A stretch of DNA of 64,000 nt from the NCBI GenBank assembly GCA_905183005.1, contig CAJJDO010000004.1, forward strand, positions 379,764 to 443,763, in the 5' to 3' direction. This DNA comes from Paramecium pentaurelia. Taxonomy: Eukaryota; Ciliophora; Oligohymenophorea; Peniculida; Parameciidae. Below, piece after piece: positions 49,918 through 60,774 of the stretch. Position 1 is the stretch's first letter, and each line of letters starts with the position of its first letter. The notes beneath the pieces were generated by a model. That model did no database searches and was not told where the DNA came from. It worked only from the letters and a program-made list of their open reading frames with translations. The translations under genes and the position numbers were made by a program.

Positions 49918-52257
49918 ATGTTAAGTGAACAATAAATTTTATAAATAGTCTTAGCTGCTGATGGTATAGTACTACACTTTTAATTTTACATCACTAACGA
50001 GATATTATATTTAATAATAGGGTTATCATCAGTAGTTTTTCATGGCATATTATTTCTAATTGAATAAATGATAAGAAATCAACTATTGAAGATGTCTTTA
50101 AATATACTTAAATTAGTACAAATATTTATTGTTTCCTAAATGTTGTATCGATCTTGGATGATTTATGTGGGAATTCAAATAGTTTGCATACTCAAATTTA
50201 ACTAAAAACTAACAAGATTAATGATATTCATTTTATTTTGCATTCATTCAACATCCCTTACTTTTGCAGATATGAATTATTTAGCAACTGGAATAGTAAG
50301 AAATTGTTTATGTTACTTTTTACTTTTATGTTTATTTAAAAAACAATCTTACACAATTGATTAAATGGAAGGGATAATCAACTAAATAAGTTCAGATATT
50401 TTCATTATTCTCGACAATAATTTTATTCCAGAGAACGAATAAGAGAATTTTCAAAACATTATGAATGATTATGTTCTAAGAAGTGGTGATGAAAGAAGTG
50501 ATCGTATTATAACTAATAGAGAGTAATATAGTGTTGGTATTCAACCAAAATTAATAGATGAAAGAAATACATTCCAATTCAAAGCAATTTTCAATCACTT
50601 AAAAACAACACTAAATAATTGGTCAGATTAAACATATGAAACCTAATCTAATTATATTATAATAGTTAAGAAAGTATTTATTAATGAAAATATCATTTAA
50701 ACCAAATATTTTAAGTGTTTAGCAATATAATAAGATTATTTTTTCATTATTTAGAAAAAGTTAAAACCTAATTTTGCAAGAAAAGAGCCTTAAATAGATA
50801 ATACAAAAGAAAATTTAAAAATTTTAAGCAAAGTATCACATGATATGAGAACTCCTTTGAATGCAATAATAAATATGTAATTATGTTTAAAGGATTAAAT
50901 TGATAAAGCTTTAGCTGAAAGATATTTAAAACCTTCACTTAATTCTTGTAGATTACTTTTAAATTTAGTTAATGATATATTAGATTAAGCTTAGCTGTAA
51001 AATAGGAAAATTCGTTTAGTATTCAAAAAGTTTAATTTAAAAAAGCTAATCAATAAAACAATATCAATTTTTGATATATAGAAAGAGAAAAAAGAATTAA
51101 CAATTATATTAAAATATGAGGACAATGTACCTCAGTTCCTTAATAGTGATAAAAATAGAATTAGATAAGTTATTATGAATCTATTAAGCAATGCAGTTAA
51201 ATATTCAATGGCAAAAGGATAAATAATAATTTCTTGTGAATATATGAAGAAATCCTAAACTTTTAAAATTTTAGTGAGCGATACTGGTTTAGGTATTAAA
51301 CCTGAAAATTTGGATATGCTTTTTTAAGAATTTGCAAGAGTTGAAGACAAATAAAATTAAGAGAAAAATCCAAATGGTATAGGTTTAGGCTTATTAATAA
51401 GTAACGAATTATCAAAACTATTATCTTCTAATAATTAAGGGATATCTGTTAAATCTTAATATGAAAAAGGAGCAACATTTTCTTTTTAAATATTAAATCA
51501 AAAACTTCCTGATGAAGATTTATCTGATTCTTTAGTTTCAGAAGTTGCTGCTTAGGAAGTAAGCCACTTGCCTGAGTCACATTTTTTCAAGTAATAAAGT
51601 TGTAGTTTAAAATCTAAAGAGTTTGTTATGCCAATAATTAAACAACCTTCATATGATAGTTATTAAGTTATTCCTACGAATAATAATTAATCAATTAAGA
51701 AGTACAATTTGAGAGTAAACTCATCAAATCTATTATCCTCAAATCGATTACTTCCATTTAATGTGGAATGTGAAAAGTCTTATCAAAGAAAATCCACTAG
51801 TCAATCAAATTAAATTATTGAATAAACAAATAATTGGTTAGATTAAACCTCTAAATAGCCTCCTGTCTTAATTGTAGATGATAATGAATTTAACATTATT
51901 GTCTTATAATATATTTTGGAATAATTGTATTTAACTTGTGATTCTGCTATTTCAGGAATAATAGCATTAAAAAAATGTAAGGAAAGAGCTTTGAGTCAAT
52001 ATAAACTAATATTTTTAGATATTGAAATGCCTGAGATGGATGGATTAGAGACAGCGAAGAAACTTTTATAATTTGATGGAAGTCTTATGATTATAGCTTG
52101 TACTGGAAATAGATAAACATAAGAATAATTGGAGACCTTCAAATAAGTAGGAATGTTAGGAGCAATAGAGAAACCGGTGACTAAAACAAATTTGAAAGAG
52201 TTACTTCTTAATATAAATGCCTAAAGAAACTAAGCATAATTTACTCATTACTTTTGA
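49918..52257 (+). CDS. Hybrid sensor histidine kinase with receiver domain
   Basis: A single 780-codon frame, no introns. Residues 1-145 contain about six membrane helices (LIIGLSSVVFHGILFLI, LVQIFIVSQMLYRSWMIYVG, LMIFILFCIHSTSLTFA). Next come the dimerisation/phospho-acceptor helix with SHDMRTPLNAI (His near 308) and an ATPase domain with NLLSNAVKYS, DTGLGI and NGIGLGLLIS. After a 120-residue linker, a response-regulator receiver follows: LIVDDNEFN, phospho-acceptor Asp in LIFLDIEMPEMDGL (near 701) and Lys in IEKP (near 752). It should autophosphorylate on His and relay to its own Asp; the signal is unknown. An intact two-component hybrid with six membrane helices is typical of ciliates and slime moulds. 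It ends 7 bp from the CCCH gene stop. Confidence 0.93.
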
Positions 52258-52264
52258 TAATTAG

Positions 52265-52895
52265 TCATTATATAATAACAGTTATTAATAAATACAAATT
52301 ATAATCAAAATTTATAAGGCAAACCTTTACTACGTTTTTAATTTTTAATAAGGCTAGGAAAATAGAACAATCCTCATACTTTTGTTTAAAAAAGATGTTC
52401 CCCACATTATTTAAAAGATTTTAGTAAGTAATACAAGGAAGTTTGATTCCTTTTTTTTCAGGATGTTTAAATTAGCATCTTTCACCATAACAACAATAAC
52501 TTAATTTATATGAATGTTTACCCAATTGTAATATAATTTTTACAAACTTAAGTTTTATAATTGTGAGGCACATGTGTTTTCTATCTTATTTCATGTTTAC
52601 CATGAGCAAATGCACACTATTTATATATATTTTCTATATACTTATTATCCATATGGACAGTAATCTTCTATTGCCCAATATTTACAAATCTAAAATTATT
52701 ATTATTATTATTATTACTTCTGTCTTTACTTTAACAATAAATGAGATTTTATTTTTGCTCTTATTTTCAATTTTTACTTTATTTTCACATTCTTCTTAAT
52801 CACTATAAAGAAAATAAAAGAAAATAATACCAACTAAAACTAGATGAGAGATTTTCATTCTCATCCTAAGTTGATATACAACAGCACTATTGCAT
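52265..52895 (-). CDS. Tandem CCCH zinc-finger protein (TTP/TIS11-like)
   Basis: About 175 aa in five exons; the introns are 28, 28, 25 and 22 nt. Two C3H1 fingers are split by introns. Finger 1 is KTEICKYWAIEDYCPYG, then CAFAH (C-x8-C-x5-C-x3-H). The linker KTHVPHNYKTQVC matches the TTP family. Finger 2 is CKNYITIGYCCYGERCQFKH. Such pairs bind AU-rich RNA elements and control mRNA decay. The N-terminus is Cys/Ser-rich (MQQCCCISTQDENEN). The gene is short, 528 coding nt, and four introns make up about 16% of it. The stop lies 7 bp beyond the convergent histidine kinase stop. Confidence 0.85.
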
Positions 52896-53296
52896 TTTAT
52901 AAAAAAATATCTTAAAAATAATATTATTAATCTTTATTTATAATTAAGTTAGATATAAATGTTAAGACATTAATACATAAATAAAAAGACAATTTAAATG
53001 TCAATTAATGTTTAAAGTTGAAACTAATGCTTAAAAATAGGATAATTAATGCATAGAATAAATATCAAGTATTATTTTGAATATTATTAAAATTGATTAA
53101 TTATTGTGTATTAAAAATAAGAAAGATCTATTATATATTATATAATTCAAATTTTAACTACAATTATTAATATGTTTTATTAAAGGTTCTTTTTACTTTC
53201 TGTATTTTTTTAAAATAATGTGGAAATATTAAATATTTTTGCTATTTAGCTTATATTAAAATAAAAACGGGTTCGGAATCAGTTTTAATTATTTTT
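52896..53296. promoter_or_regulatory. Divergent AT-rich intergenic region
   Basis: About 400 bp between the CCCH gene (minus) and the secreted repeat protein (plus). No reading frame or named site was found. Confidence 0.4.
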
Positions 53297-54427
53297 ATGA
53301 ACAGAATTTTTTTAACCTTGCTACTTGTTAGTGTCTGTCTTTGTTAAGAAGGTACTAAATATATGTAAAATAAGAAACTCTAATTTAACTTGAAAATGGA
53401 GTAAGTTTGACCAATCTAAATAAACTTATGGCTATGGATTATAGTCAATTAGATTGTTAAACAAATTTATTATAAGTTAGTCACTAATTGAAAATGTGGA
53501 GTGAATTATTTTAAGATGAGAAAGTTATTCATCATGAAATTAGATTATTAAGTACAGCTCATAAAATACTTAATCAATAAAAGTTTAATAGATTGAGAAA
53601 CACAAGTACAGTGAAATTTAATGATAGACACTGTTCAAAGAGCAAAAAGAATTCTTGCTGCCCTAAGACACAATACACATAAGAAATAGCATACTATTTA
53701 TTAACAATGGAGAGTGAATGAAATCAATTAATTGAAACATTCAATCTAATTATTACAAACAGCAACAAGTAGGAATATATAAAATATAATTTTTAGCTGA
53801 AGATGAAGGAAAATAATGTTGTGATAGAATTGAATAATTAATCAATAAATTTTTAGATGAAAGAAAACATATTGCTAAATAATGTGGAAATGCTGATGTA
53901 AATATCTTTTATAAAGTTAGGTTACCATCAATATTATAAATGATAATGAAAATAAAATAGAAGTTATTAATAAAAAATGTAATGAAAAAGATCCTGATGT
54001 AAAAATTAATAGAGTTGATTCAATTGATAAAGTTATTGTTGGATAATCTTAATAATAGAAGAAAGAAGAATAAGTTGTTGTTTCTCAATAAAAATAAGAA
54101 TAAGTTGTTGTTACTCAATAAAAATAAGAATAAGTTGTTACTCAATAAAAACAAGAATAAGTTGTTGAAGAACATCATGAATCAGTTGAAGAACATCATG
54201 AATCAACATAAACCTAAACTTAAACTTAAACTGTTACTGAAACTGTAACAGAAGAAACAGTTGAAGAAGAAGAAGAAGTAGAAGAAACTGTCATTGAAGA
54301 AACAGTTACTAAGACTACTTCATCTAAAGTTGTGGAATAACCAGATGATGATGATGATGATGGTGTTGAAGGAGAATTGGTTTCTGCATAAGGTGTAGGA
54401 GCAAGTGGAGAAGGAGGTAGAACATGA
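53297..54427 (+). CDS. Secreted protein with Gln/Val repeats and acidic tail
   Basis: About 344 aa, introns 23 (ending AAG), 22, 28 and 23 nt. A signal peptide (MNRIFLTLLLVSVCLCQE) is followed by a helical, Cys-containing domain (YSQLDCQTNLLQVSHQL, ILAALRHNTHKKQ, GKQCCDRIEQLINKFLDE) that resembles secretory granule matrix proteins in composition. After residue 230 come tandem VVVSQQKQEQ units, EEHHESV duplicates, TQ and TVTE runs and an Asp/Glu-rich end (QPDDDDDDGVEGE). It is likely exported or stored in granules. Homology to the TMP family is possible but not shown. Confidence 0.65.
54046..54215 (+). repeat. Coding tandem repeats in the secreted protein
   Basis: Four imperfect 27-30-bp units encode VVVxQQKQEQ, then two 24-bp units encode VEEHHES. 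The units differ by whole codons, suggesting slippage. Likely length-variable between alleles. Confidence 0.75.
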
Positions 54428-54513
54428 TTAAGTTAATATTAACAATAAATATACATTTTTAATAATCTTTTTATGTATAATGAGAAATCTTTATAATAAA
54501 ATTAATATAGAAT

Positions 54514-56109
54514 ATGTCATTAGAGGAGAAATAACAATTTTTGGTTGATGAAATCATCAATAAGGCATATGATAGTGAAGACTTTACAAAATATATGGAT
54601 AGAAAGAAAGAAAATGGTGGATAAGATTTAGATATCTGGTAGATGGATGAATTAAGATAAGCAGTCTATGATTATCAAAAAATGAAGAATGCAATTATGT
54701 AAATTGTTGATGATGATGTTGGATTTAAAAAGAAAATTGATTGTTAAAAATTAAATGGAACAGAAATTGGAAACACAAATAATGTGTATATTACAATTGA
54801 TTAGTACAATATATATTAATAATAGTTTTGATAAAAAGGATACAGGATTCTTTAGTCTTAGTAAATCATATGTAAACTATAGAATTGTTACATAACCATT
54901 TTAATGGGCTGTCACTAGAAGATATTCAGATTTCGAATGGTTAAGAGAAATATTAACCAAATAATATCCTGGAGTATTTGTACCTCCTATTGCTAATAAA
55001 ACTCCTACTAGATAATTTAGTGATGCTTATTTAGTTAAAAGAATGAAATTCTTATAAGTAATTATTAAATTCCTATGTTTTTAGAAATTCTTAAATCATT
55101 TACTTAATTCAACGATTCTCAAGAATGATAAATACTTTTGTGAATTCTTAAGAATGCAAGATGAAAAGGAATTTAAATCTCTCCAAACTGCTTCAGAGAA
55201 AGTTCAAAAAACTACTAAGTTAGATAAAGTTATAAGTGAGACAGGAACAATTGAAGTAGCTTTCAATCCTTAAACTGATAATTATATTAAAGCTGCTGGT
55301 AATTTAATGACAAGTTTAAATTTAGATTTTGATGTGTAAGATAAATTTTTATTATTAGAATTATGAAATAATCTAAAAAAATGTTATAAGATTTTGAAAT
55401 GGTATCAGCAACAATGTTTTAAATGGGTGAATCTTTTGAAGTGCTTACTAATCATATTAATTAATTTAATTCTTCTGTTTAAGAACCAGAAAAGATTTTA
55501 AAGTTTGAAGCAGTTACAATCACATTAAATAATATGATGATGATATGGGGTAGAAACTTTTAGAATTATGTTAATTACATTTAAGATAATTTTAGAAATT
55601 TCTTTAAATATCATGACAAAGAGATAGTCTAATTAAAAGAACATTTATTATTAAGATAATAAAGTTAAGCTGAATATCTAAAATATAAGGAAAGATTGGA
55701 TTTAAAAAAAGAAAAGTTTTATTAATTAAAAGAGTTTAATAAATGGGAAGTATCAAAGGAAATCTTAGATGAATTAAAATTAAATATTGAAAATAAAAAA
55801 TATTGTTTGAGTGTTATGCTACCTAAAGAAACATCATAATAAAATGATTTAAGGGATACATATGCTTATTATAATCTATCAGCATATAATGAAATTAAAA
55901 GAGTCTTTGATTAAAATATTGATATTTATGCAAAACATTTTATTAAATTTGCTGATAGTCAAGCTAACAATTTAACAAAAGTAAAATTATTTATATTTTA
56001 GATGCATGTAACATGGGCTGATATATAAGGAAATTTATAAGGATTAGACTTGATAACATAAAATGATTAAAAAGTTTAAATTATGCAGTAACCAAAACCA
56101 AAAAATTGA
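54514..56109 (+). CDS. Sorting nexin (PX-BAR type)
   Basis: About 500 aa, introns 22, 27, 23 and 21 nt. Residues about 90-230 form a PX domain: NYRIVTQPFQWAVTRRYSDF with EWLREILTKQYPGVFVPP carries the RRYSDFxxL signature that binds phosphoinositides. Residues 260-500 are helical (VSATMFQMGESFEVLTNHI, RLDLKKEKFYQLKEFNKWE), fitting a BAR domain that senses membrane curvature. Retromer/SNX1/2-type sorting nexins work on endosomes. The N-terminal 90 residues are acidic and unassigned. With AP-3 and VID27-like genes it adds to the endosomal theme. Confidence 0.85.
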
Positions 56110-56377
56110 AAATTTAAATGTTTTTAGTAATTAGTCAAAAAGATTATAATTATTATCTTTCTATTTTCTCCAATAATCCATATTTATATAATATTTAATT
56201 TATTATATATTTAGACATAAATAAATTGAAATTTATTACTATTTATTATATACTATAATAAATTATCTTATTTAAGGAAGATGAATGAATTTATAAATTC
56301 TTTCAATTTTTATGGTATTAAATGAGATTTTGATATTATTAAATTAATAGTAAAAATCAAAATCATTTTAATAAATA
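56110..56377. other. AT-rich spacer
   Basis: A 268-bp non-coding gap between two plus-strand genes, with no feature recognised. It should include the terminator of the sorting nexin and the promoter of the EF-hand gene. Confidence 0.4.
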
Positions 56378-57952
56378 ATGAATTCAAGCAATGCTATATT
56401 TGAAAAATCTTCTCGATCACAGATGTAGACTAATGATGTAAACTCATGGTTAAGAAGAAGGTAATTAATTTATTTATTTATTAAAGACATTTTAATAAAG
56501 TAAAAAAATAATATCTCTTACATCCTGATTAGATTAAATAAGAATAGGAAATAAAGAAAATATTTATTAATTTTGACAGAGATAAATCAAGTATTTTAGT
56601 TATTCAATTCTATAGAAAATATAGATATTGGTGAAATGTATGATATGTTTTAAAAATATGGGTTTGGAGTGACAGAAAAATAACTTAAAGATTTTTTTAG
56701 AGTGGTTGATAAGGATAAAGATAGTATTATTAAAATGATAAATTAGATGCTTTAAATTGGGATGAATTTAAAAACTCTGTGATTGATGCTGATGCTTCAA
56801 AAAGTATAAAAATTAATCATTTCTAATAGTCTTCTATAATATCATAAAAGAAGTCAGATAAAATTCAAATGTTGAATCTTCTAGTAATTTTGGATATATT
56901 CCCTTTTAATTTAATGACATGATTAGCTATTTAAACTATTTAATAAGTAGAAATGAACTTTAAGAATCAATTAAGGTATTAAATTACTAATTCATAGCAA
57001 AATTCATTAACAACTTATGAAAAGTTTCAATAATATCTATAGTTGATCTAACTGAATTAAAATTAGAATTAAAACTATAACTATTAAAAATAAACAAATC
57101 GAATAAATGAAGAAATGAAAGAATAAACATAAGATGAACTTGAATTTACAAAAGTTAATTCTAATAAATTCACATATTCAAAAACTTCATGTAATTATTA
57201 AAATTATAGTAGTTTACAATACTAATGACTTACCTTTATTATTGAAATTGAAATCAAGTAAAAAGTAGAATATTTAAAAAGATAATAATATGAGGACTAG
57301 CATTGATTCTTAATGGACTCATCTTTCTAATTAATTTAGTTTATAAACCAATCCTAAATCAGACAGATATCTTAATTAAAAAATGGCTAATAATCACATT
57401 CTAATTTTGAATACATCATCATAACATAAAGTACTTCCAAATGATAAATACAATAAATCTTAAAATATTGATTCTAATGTCAAATCAACACCTTATTTGT
57501 AATTAAATTTAAATAAGATTAATTCAAGTTATAGAGAAAATTTTCAAACTGAACCTAATAATAAGTAAGATTCCAGTAATAAAATTGATCATCTTCCAAA
57601 GACTTTGATTAACGAATTATAAAAGTTTTAAATTTTATCTGGAAATCATAAAAGAAGACACACTAATCTGATCAAAACTTCTCCAAATTAATAATGTGAT
57701 TTTAATTCAAAAAAGTTAACATCATTATTAAAAACTTCAGCAGATGTACATCAACTAATAAATAATATTTAGTTAAGTCCTCATTCTCCAAGTAATAGTA
57801 AATTATGTACACCTAGATTCTTGAGAGATGAGAAATGCATAACATACAGAAAAACTATCAATAGGCCTATTTTCTAAACCTATTCTTAGTATAATAAATC
57901 AGAGAAACCATTAAATGTTACTTTAAAGGGTAAATCTTTGTAAATAAAATGA
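56378..57952 (+). CDS. EF-hand protein with long disordered tail
   Basis: About 477 aa in seven exons (introns 26, 25, 23, 26, 22 and 19 nt). Residues 50-125 hold an EF-hand pair: NFDRDKSKNIDIGEMYDMF and VDKDKDNALNWDEFKNSV, both with good calcium-ligand positions. The remaining 350 residues are Ser/Asn/Lys-rich and poorly structured. A conserved-looking end (TPRFLRDEKCITYRKTINRP) might be a docking site. No enzymatic domain. The 19-nt intron is among the shortest inferred here; a 22-nt alternative ends in an early TGA. Confidence 0.75.
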
Positions 57953-58933
57953 AGAGTTTAAATACTTTTTTAATAAATAAAGAATTATGATTTTTAATCA
58001 TTTTAGATTTTTTTAATGAAATTTTAATTTTATTTTTAATAAATTATCCACATTTAATAATAATTCTTAAATTTCAATAGATTTTTCTCTTTTTTATTAT
58101 TCAATAATTTTATTATATATTCAGATTTAAGATAATTTTTTATCAGATTTCAAAATATTGCTTTGAGATTTAAGAAGATTCATTAAATTAATTTATTATA
58201 AACAATATTTTTTATCAAACTCCACAATTTTCATTTGAAATCAAAATATAAAGTAAATATATTTTATAATATTTAGATTATGGAAGATATAAATCAAAAA
58301 ATAAAGGACTTTAATAAAATTATTCTAATATTATTAGTTTAAGATTTAACTATACTTAAGGAAAATAAATTAATAATAAATGGAATAAGGCTTCCTATTA
58401 TATGTTTAAATTTCTAATTAAATTTAAATTGAGTTAATTTCTTATTTTTTTAATTAAAATTTTTCATTTTTGAGAAAATTCTTAAATTTCAAGCCATAAA
58501 TTAATATGTACATTAAGTTTAAGATTAAATAGACATTCTTCATTAATATTGTATTATTATTCATTTTTCTTATGAAATAGTCTTTTTCATTCCAATCTTT
58601 AAGTAATATTATTATTTTATATTCACTCTCTAATTTATACACAACTTTCTGAGATTAAATAAAATAGTATCTATTATAAATATCTGTGGAGTAGTACTTA
58701 AAACAAAACTTAATTTATTTTAAGTTATATATATATTAATTATAGGATTAAATAAATATTATCTGAATAAATTATAAATAATTTATTAATCAAAATCATT
58801 AAAATTTTTATTCATCTTATTTAGGAATTTGAATTTATGATTCAGAAAAGAATGAGATTACGAAAATTTTAACTAGTTTTCGTTTATATATATTAATTTT
58901 TAATTGTTTGATGTCTGTTTAGTCTATTTCAAT
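57953..58933. other. Long AT-rich intergenic region
   Basis: About 980 bp with no supported gene. A minus-strand open frame (58241-58642) lacks an ATG at its 5' end, and a plus-strand one from 58280 is only about 50 codons. It lies between two 3' gene ends (convergent), so only terminators are expected, and its length is unexplained. Confidence 0.45.
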
Positions 58934-60756
58934 TCACAATGCCTGTTAGATGATTTCATCAATAGTTTTATCTATTGTTCTAATATGTATTATGAAAGAT
59001 GCTGCTTTAGCAACTATGTTCAAATCTGGATCCAGAGCTTTTGCTAAGCCTTCTAAAACAATCATATTTGTCAGTAGAGCTGCAAAATGGCCTTCAATAG
59101 ACATTCCATTTGCTCTCAAGATTTCTAACATAGATCTCAACACCTATCCAATATTCATTTAAGCTAAAGGCACTTTACAAACATTTGTGAATAAATCTTA
59201 CATTTCTTTCATAAATTTATCTTATACTTTTTGTTCGATTTATCTATTATTATAATGAGCTAATTGCAACATTAACTTTCCACATTCATAAGGTTTTCTC
59301 AAAGTTACAAACATTACTAATTTAATAAATGATGCACGATCACTTTTATTTAAAATGGTTATCATACCAGGATCTAGAAAAATAATCTAAACATCTTTTC
59401 TTGTTTATCCTTAACCTCTTAAATATGTATCAAATAATTTTTCATCAGTTTTTTTTTCTTATTTTAATTTTAACATCTATTCATAATTAAATAATAACTA
59501 CATTTCCTTGATCTAATGTCTATGATGTTTGATATTCTGCTATTTTTGTTAAACCTTTCTCTATTAAGCCATCAACAATTTCATAAACGGAATCCTAAAG
59601 ATTCCATAATTTTTATTAAACTTTTTCTTTTAATGTTTTAGGAACAGGAAAATCTTTAATTCTTATCATAATATTTCCTGCATGACAATCTGCATGAATA
59701 AAATTATCATAGATTAACATTTTATAAAATGCTTTCAAACCTAAATTGGCTAAAGCCAGGTGTTCTAATGTTCTTTTTTACTTTAAGAATAATGTCAAAG
59801 GTATGGCATCTTCATATGTTTCAGTTAGAATATCTGCTGATACATATTCTTCAATAGGTCTAGGAAATACAACATGAGGGTTATTTTTAAATTTATCACA
59901 AAAAACTTTAAGATTTCTACCTTCAAATCTTAAATCAGTTTAATTTACAAGAGTTTTCTAAAATTCTTCAAATGTTACAGGCATTCCTAATTATTTAATT
60001 TTTAAAGTTTCACTAAAAAAATTAGCAACCTTATATAAAATTCTTATATCCATAACTAAATTATCTATAATGTCAGGATGCCTAACTTTAATAGCAACAT
60101 ATTCTCCATTTAATTTAGCTCTATGAACTTGAGCTATAGAAGCTGAAGCAATTGGTTTTTCTTCAAATTCATCAAAAACATCCTTAATTTTCTTTTTAAA
60201 AGCTTATTCAAATTATTAATTAGTCTTTTCTAAAGAATGAGGAGAAGTATCATCTCTTAATGATTCTAATGCAGCTATAATTTCTTCTCCAAAAATATCA
60301 CCTCTATGACTAGCCCATTGTCCTAATTTTATCCATAATGGGCCAGCTGATTAGAGTGTGTAAACTAAATATTTAAGCCAATAGGGAAACAAATAGGACT
60401 TGAATATTAAGGAAAATGGTAAAAAAATAGTCAAAGGTAAAAATTTTAATAACAAGTGTAAAAATCTGATCTTTCTTCTTAAACTTTAGATTATTCTCTA
60501 AAAAAAAGAGAGTTATTTTGTATTCTTCTCTCCAAAGTATTCTTATGTCAGAGCCTTGATTAAATATGAGAATTACTTCAGTGTCAGGAATCTAATTGTA
60601 CATTGAGGAAAAATGCATTTACTGATACCTTTCTCTTCCTTATCTATACAAAATATAAGAGAAACCAACTCCTAAACTTAATCCTATTTTTGTTTTGGTA
60701 AAAAATGGCTATGGTTTATTGAAATGTGTAAATGGATATTTAAGAATTTTTTACAT
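58934..60756 (-). CDS. ABC1/COQ8/ADCK-family atypical kinase
   Basis: About 586 aa with introns of 37 and 25 nt. Diagnostic ABC1 motifs appear: KLGQWASHRGDIF (the KxGQ motif), SLRDDTSPH, ASASIAQVHRAKL (the modified Gly loop with Ala), VAIKVRHP (Lys), FIHADCHAGNIMI (catalytic loop) and FLDPGMI (metal-binding Asp). COQ8/ADCK proteins support coenzyme Q synthesis or lipid handling in mitochondria. The length and a single N-terminal hydrophobic segment fit ADCK1/ADCK2 as well as COQ8. It starts 18 bp after the TPR gene's stop. Confidence 0.9.
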
Positions 60757-60774
60757 ATAAATTTAATTTAAAAA

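Noticed and set aside
52563..52799. Plus-strand frame with membrane-like peptide
   Set aside because: Antisense to the CCCH zinc-finger gene, whose fingers and intron fits are convincing.
58241..58642. Minus-strand open frame of 134 codons
   Set aside because: Its 5' end has GTG rather than ATG, the text is hydrophobic and low complexity, and there is no neighbour support.
58950..59162. Plus-strand frame of about 70 codons
   Set aside because: Antisense to the well-supported ABC1/COQ8 C-terminus.
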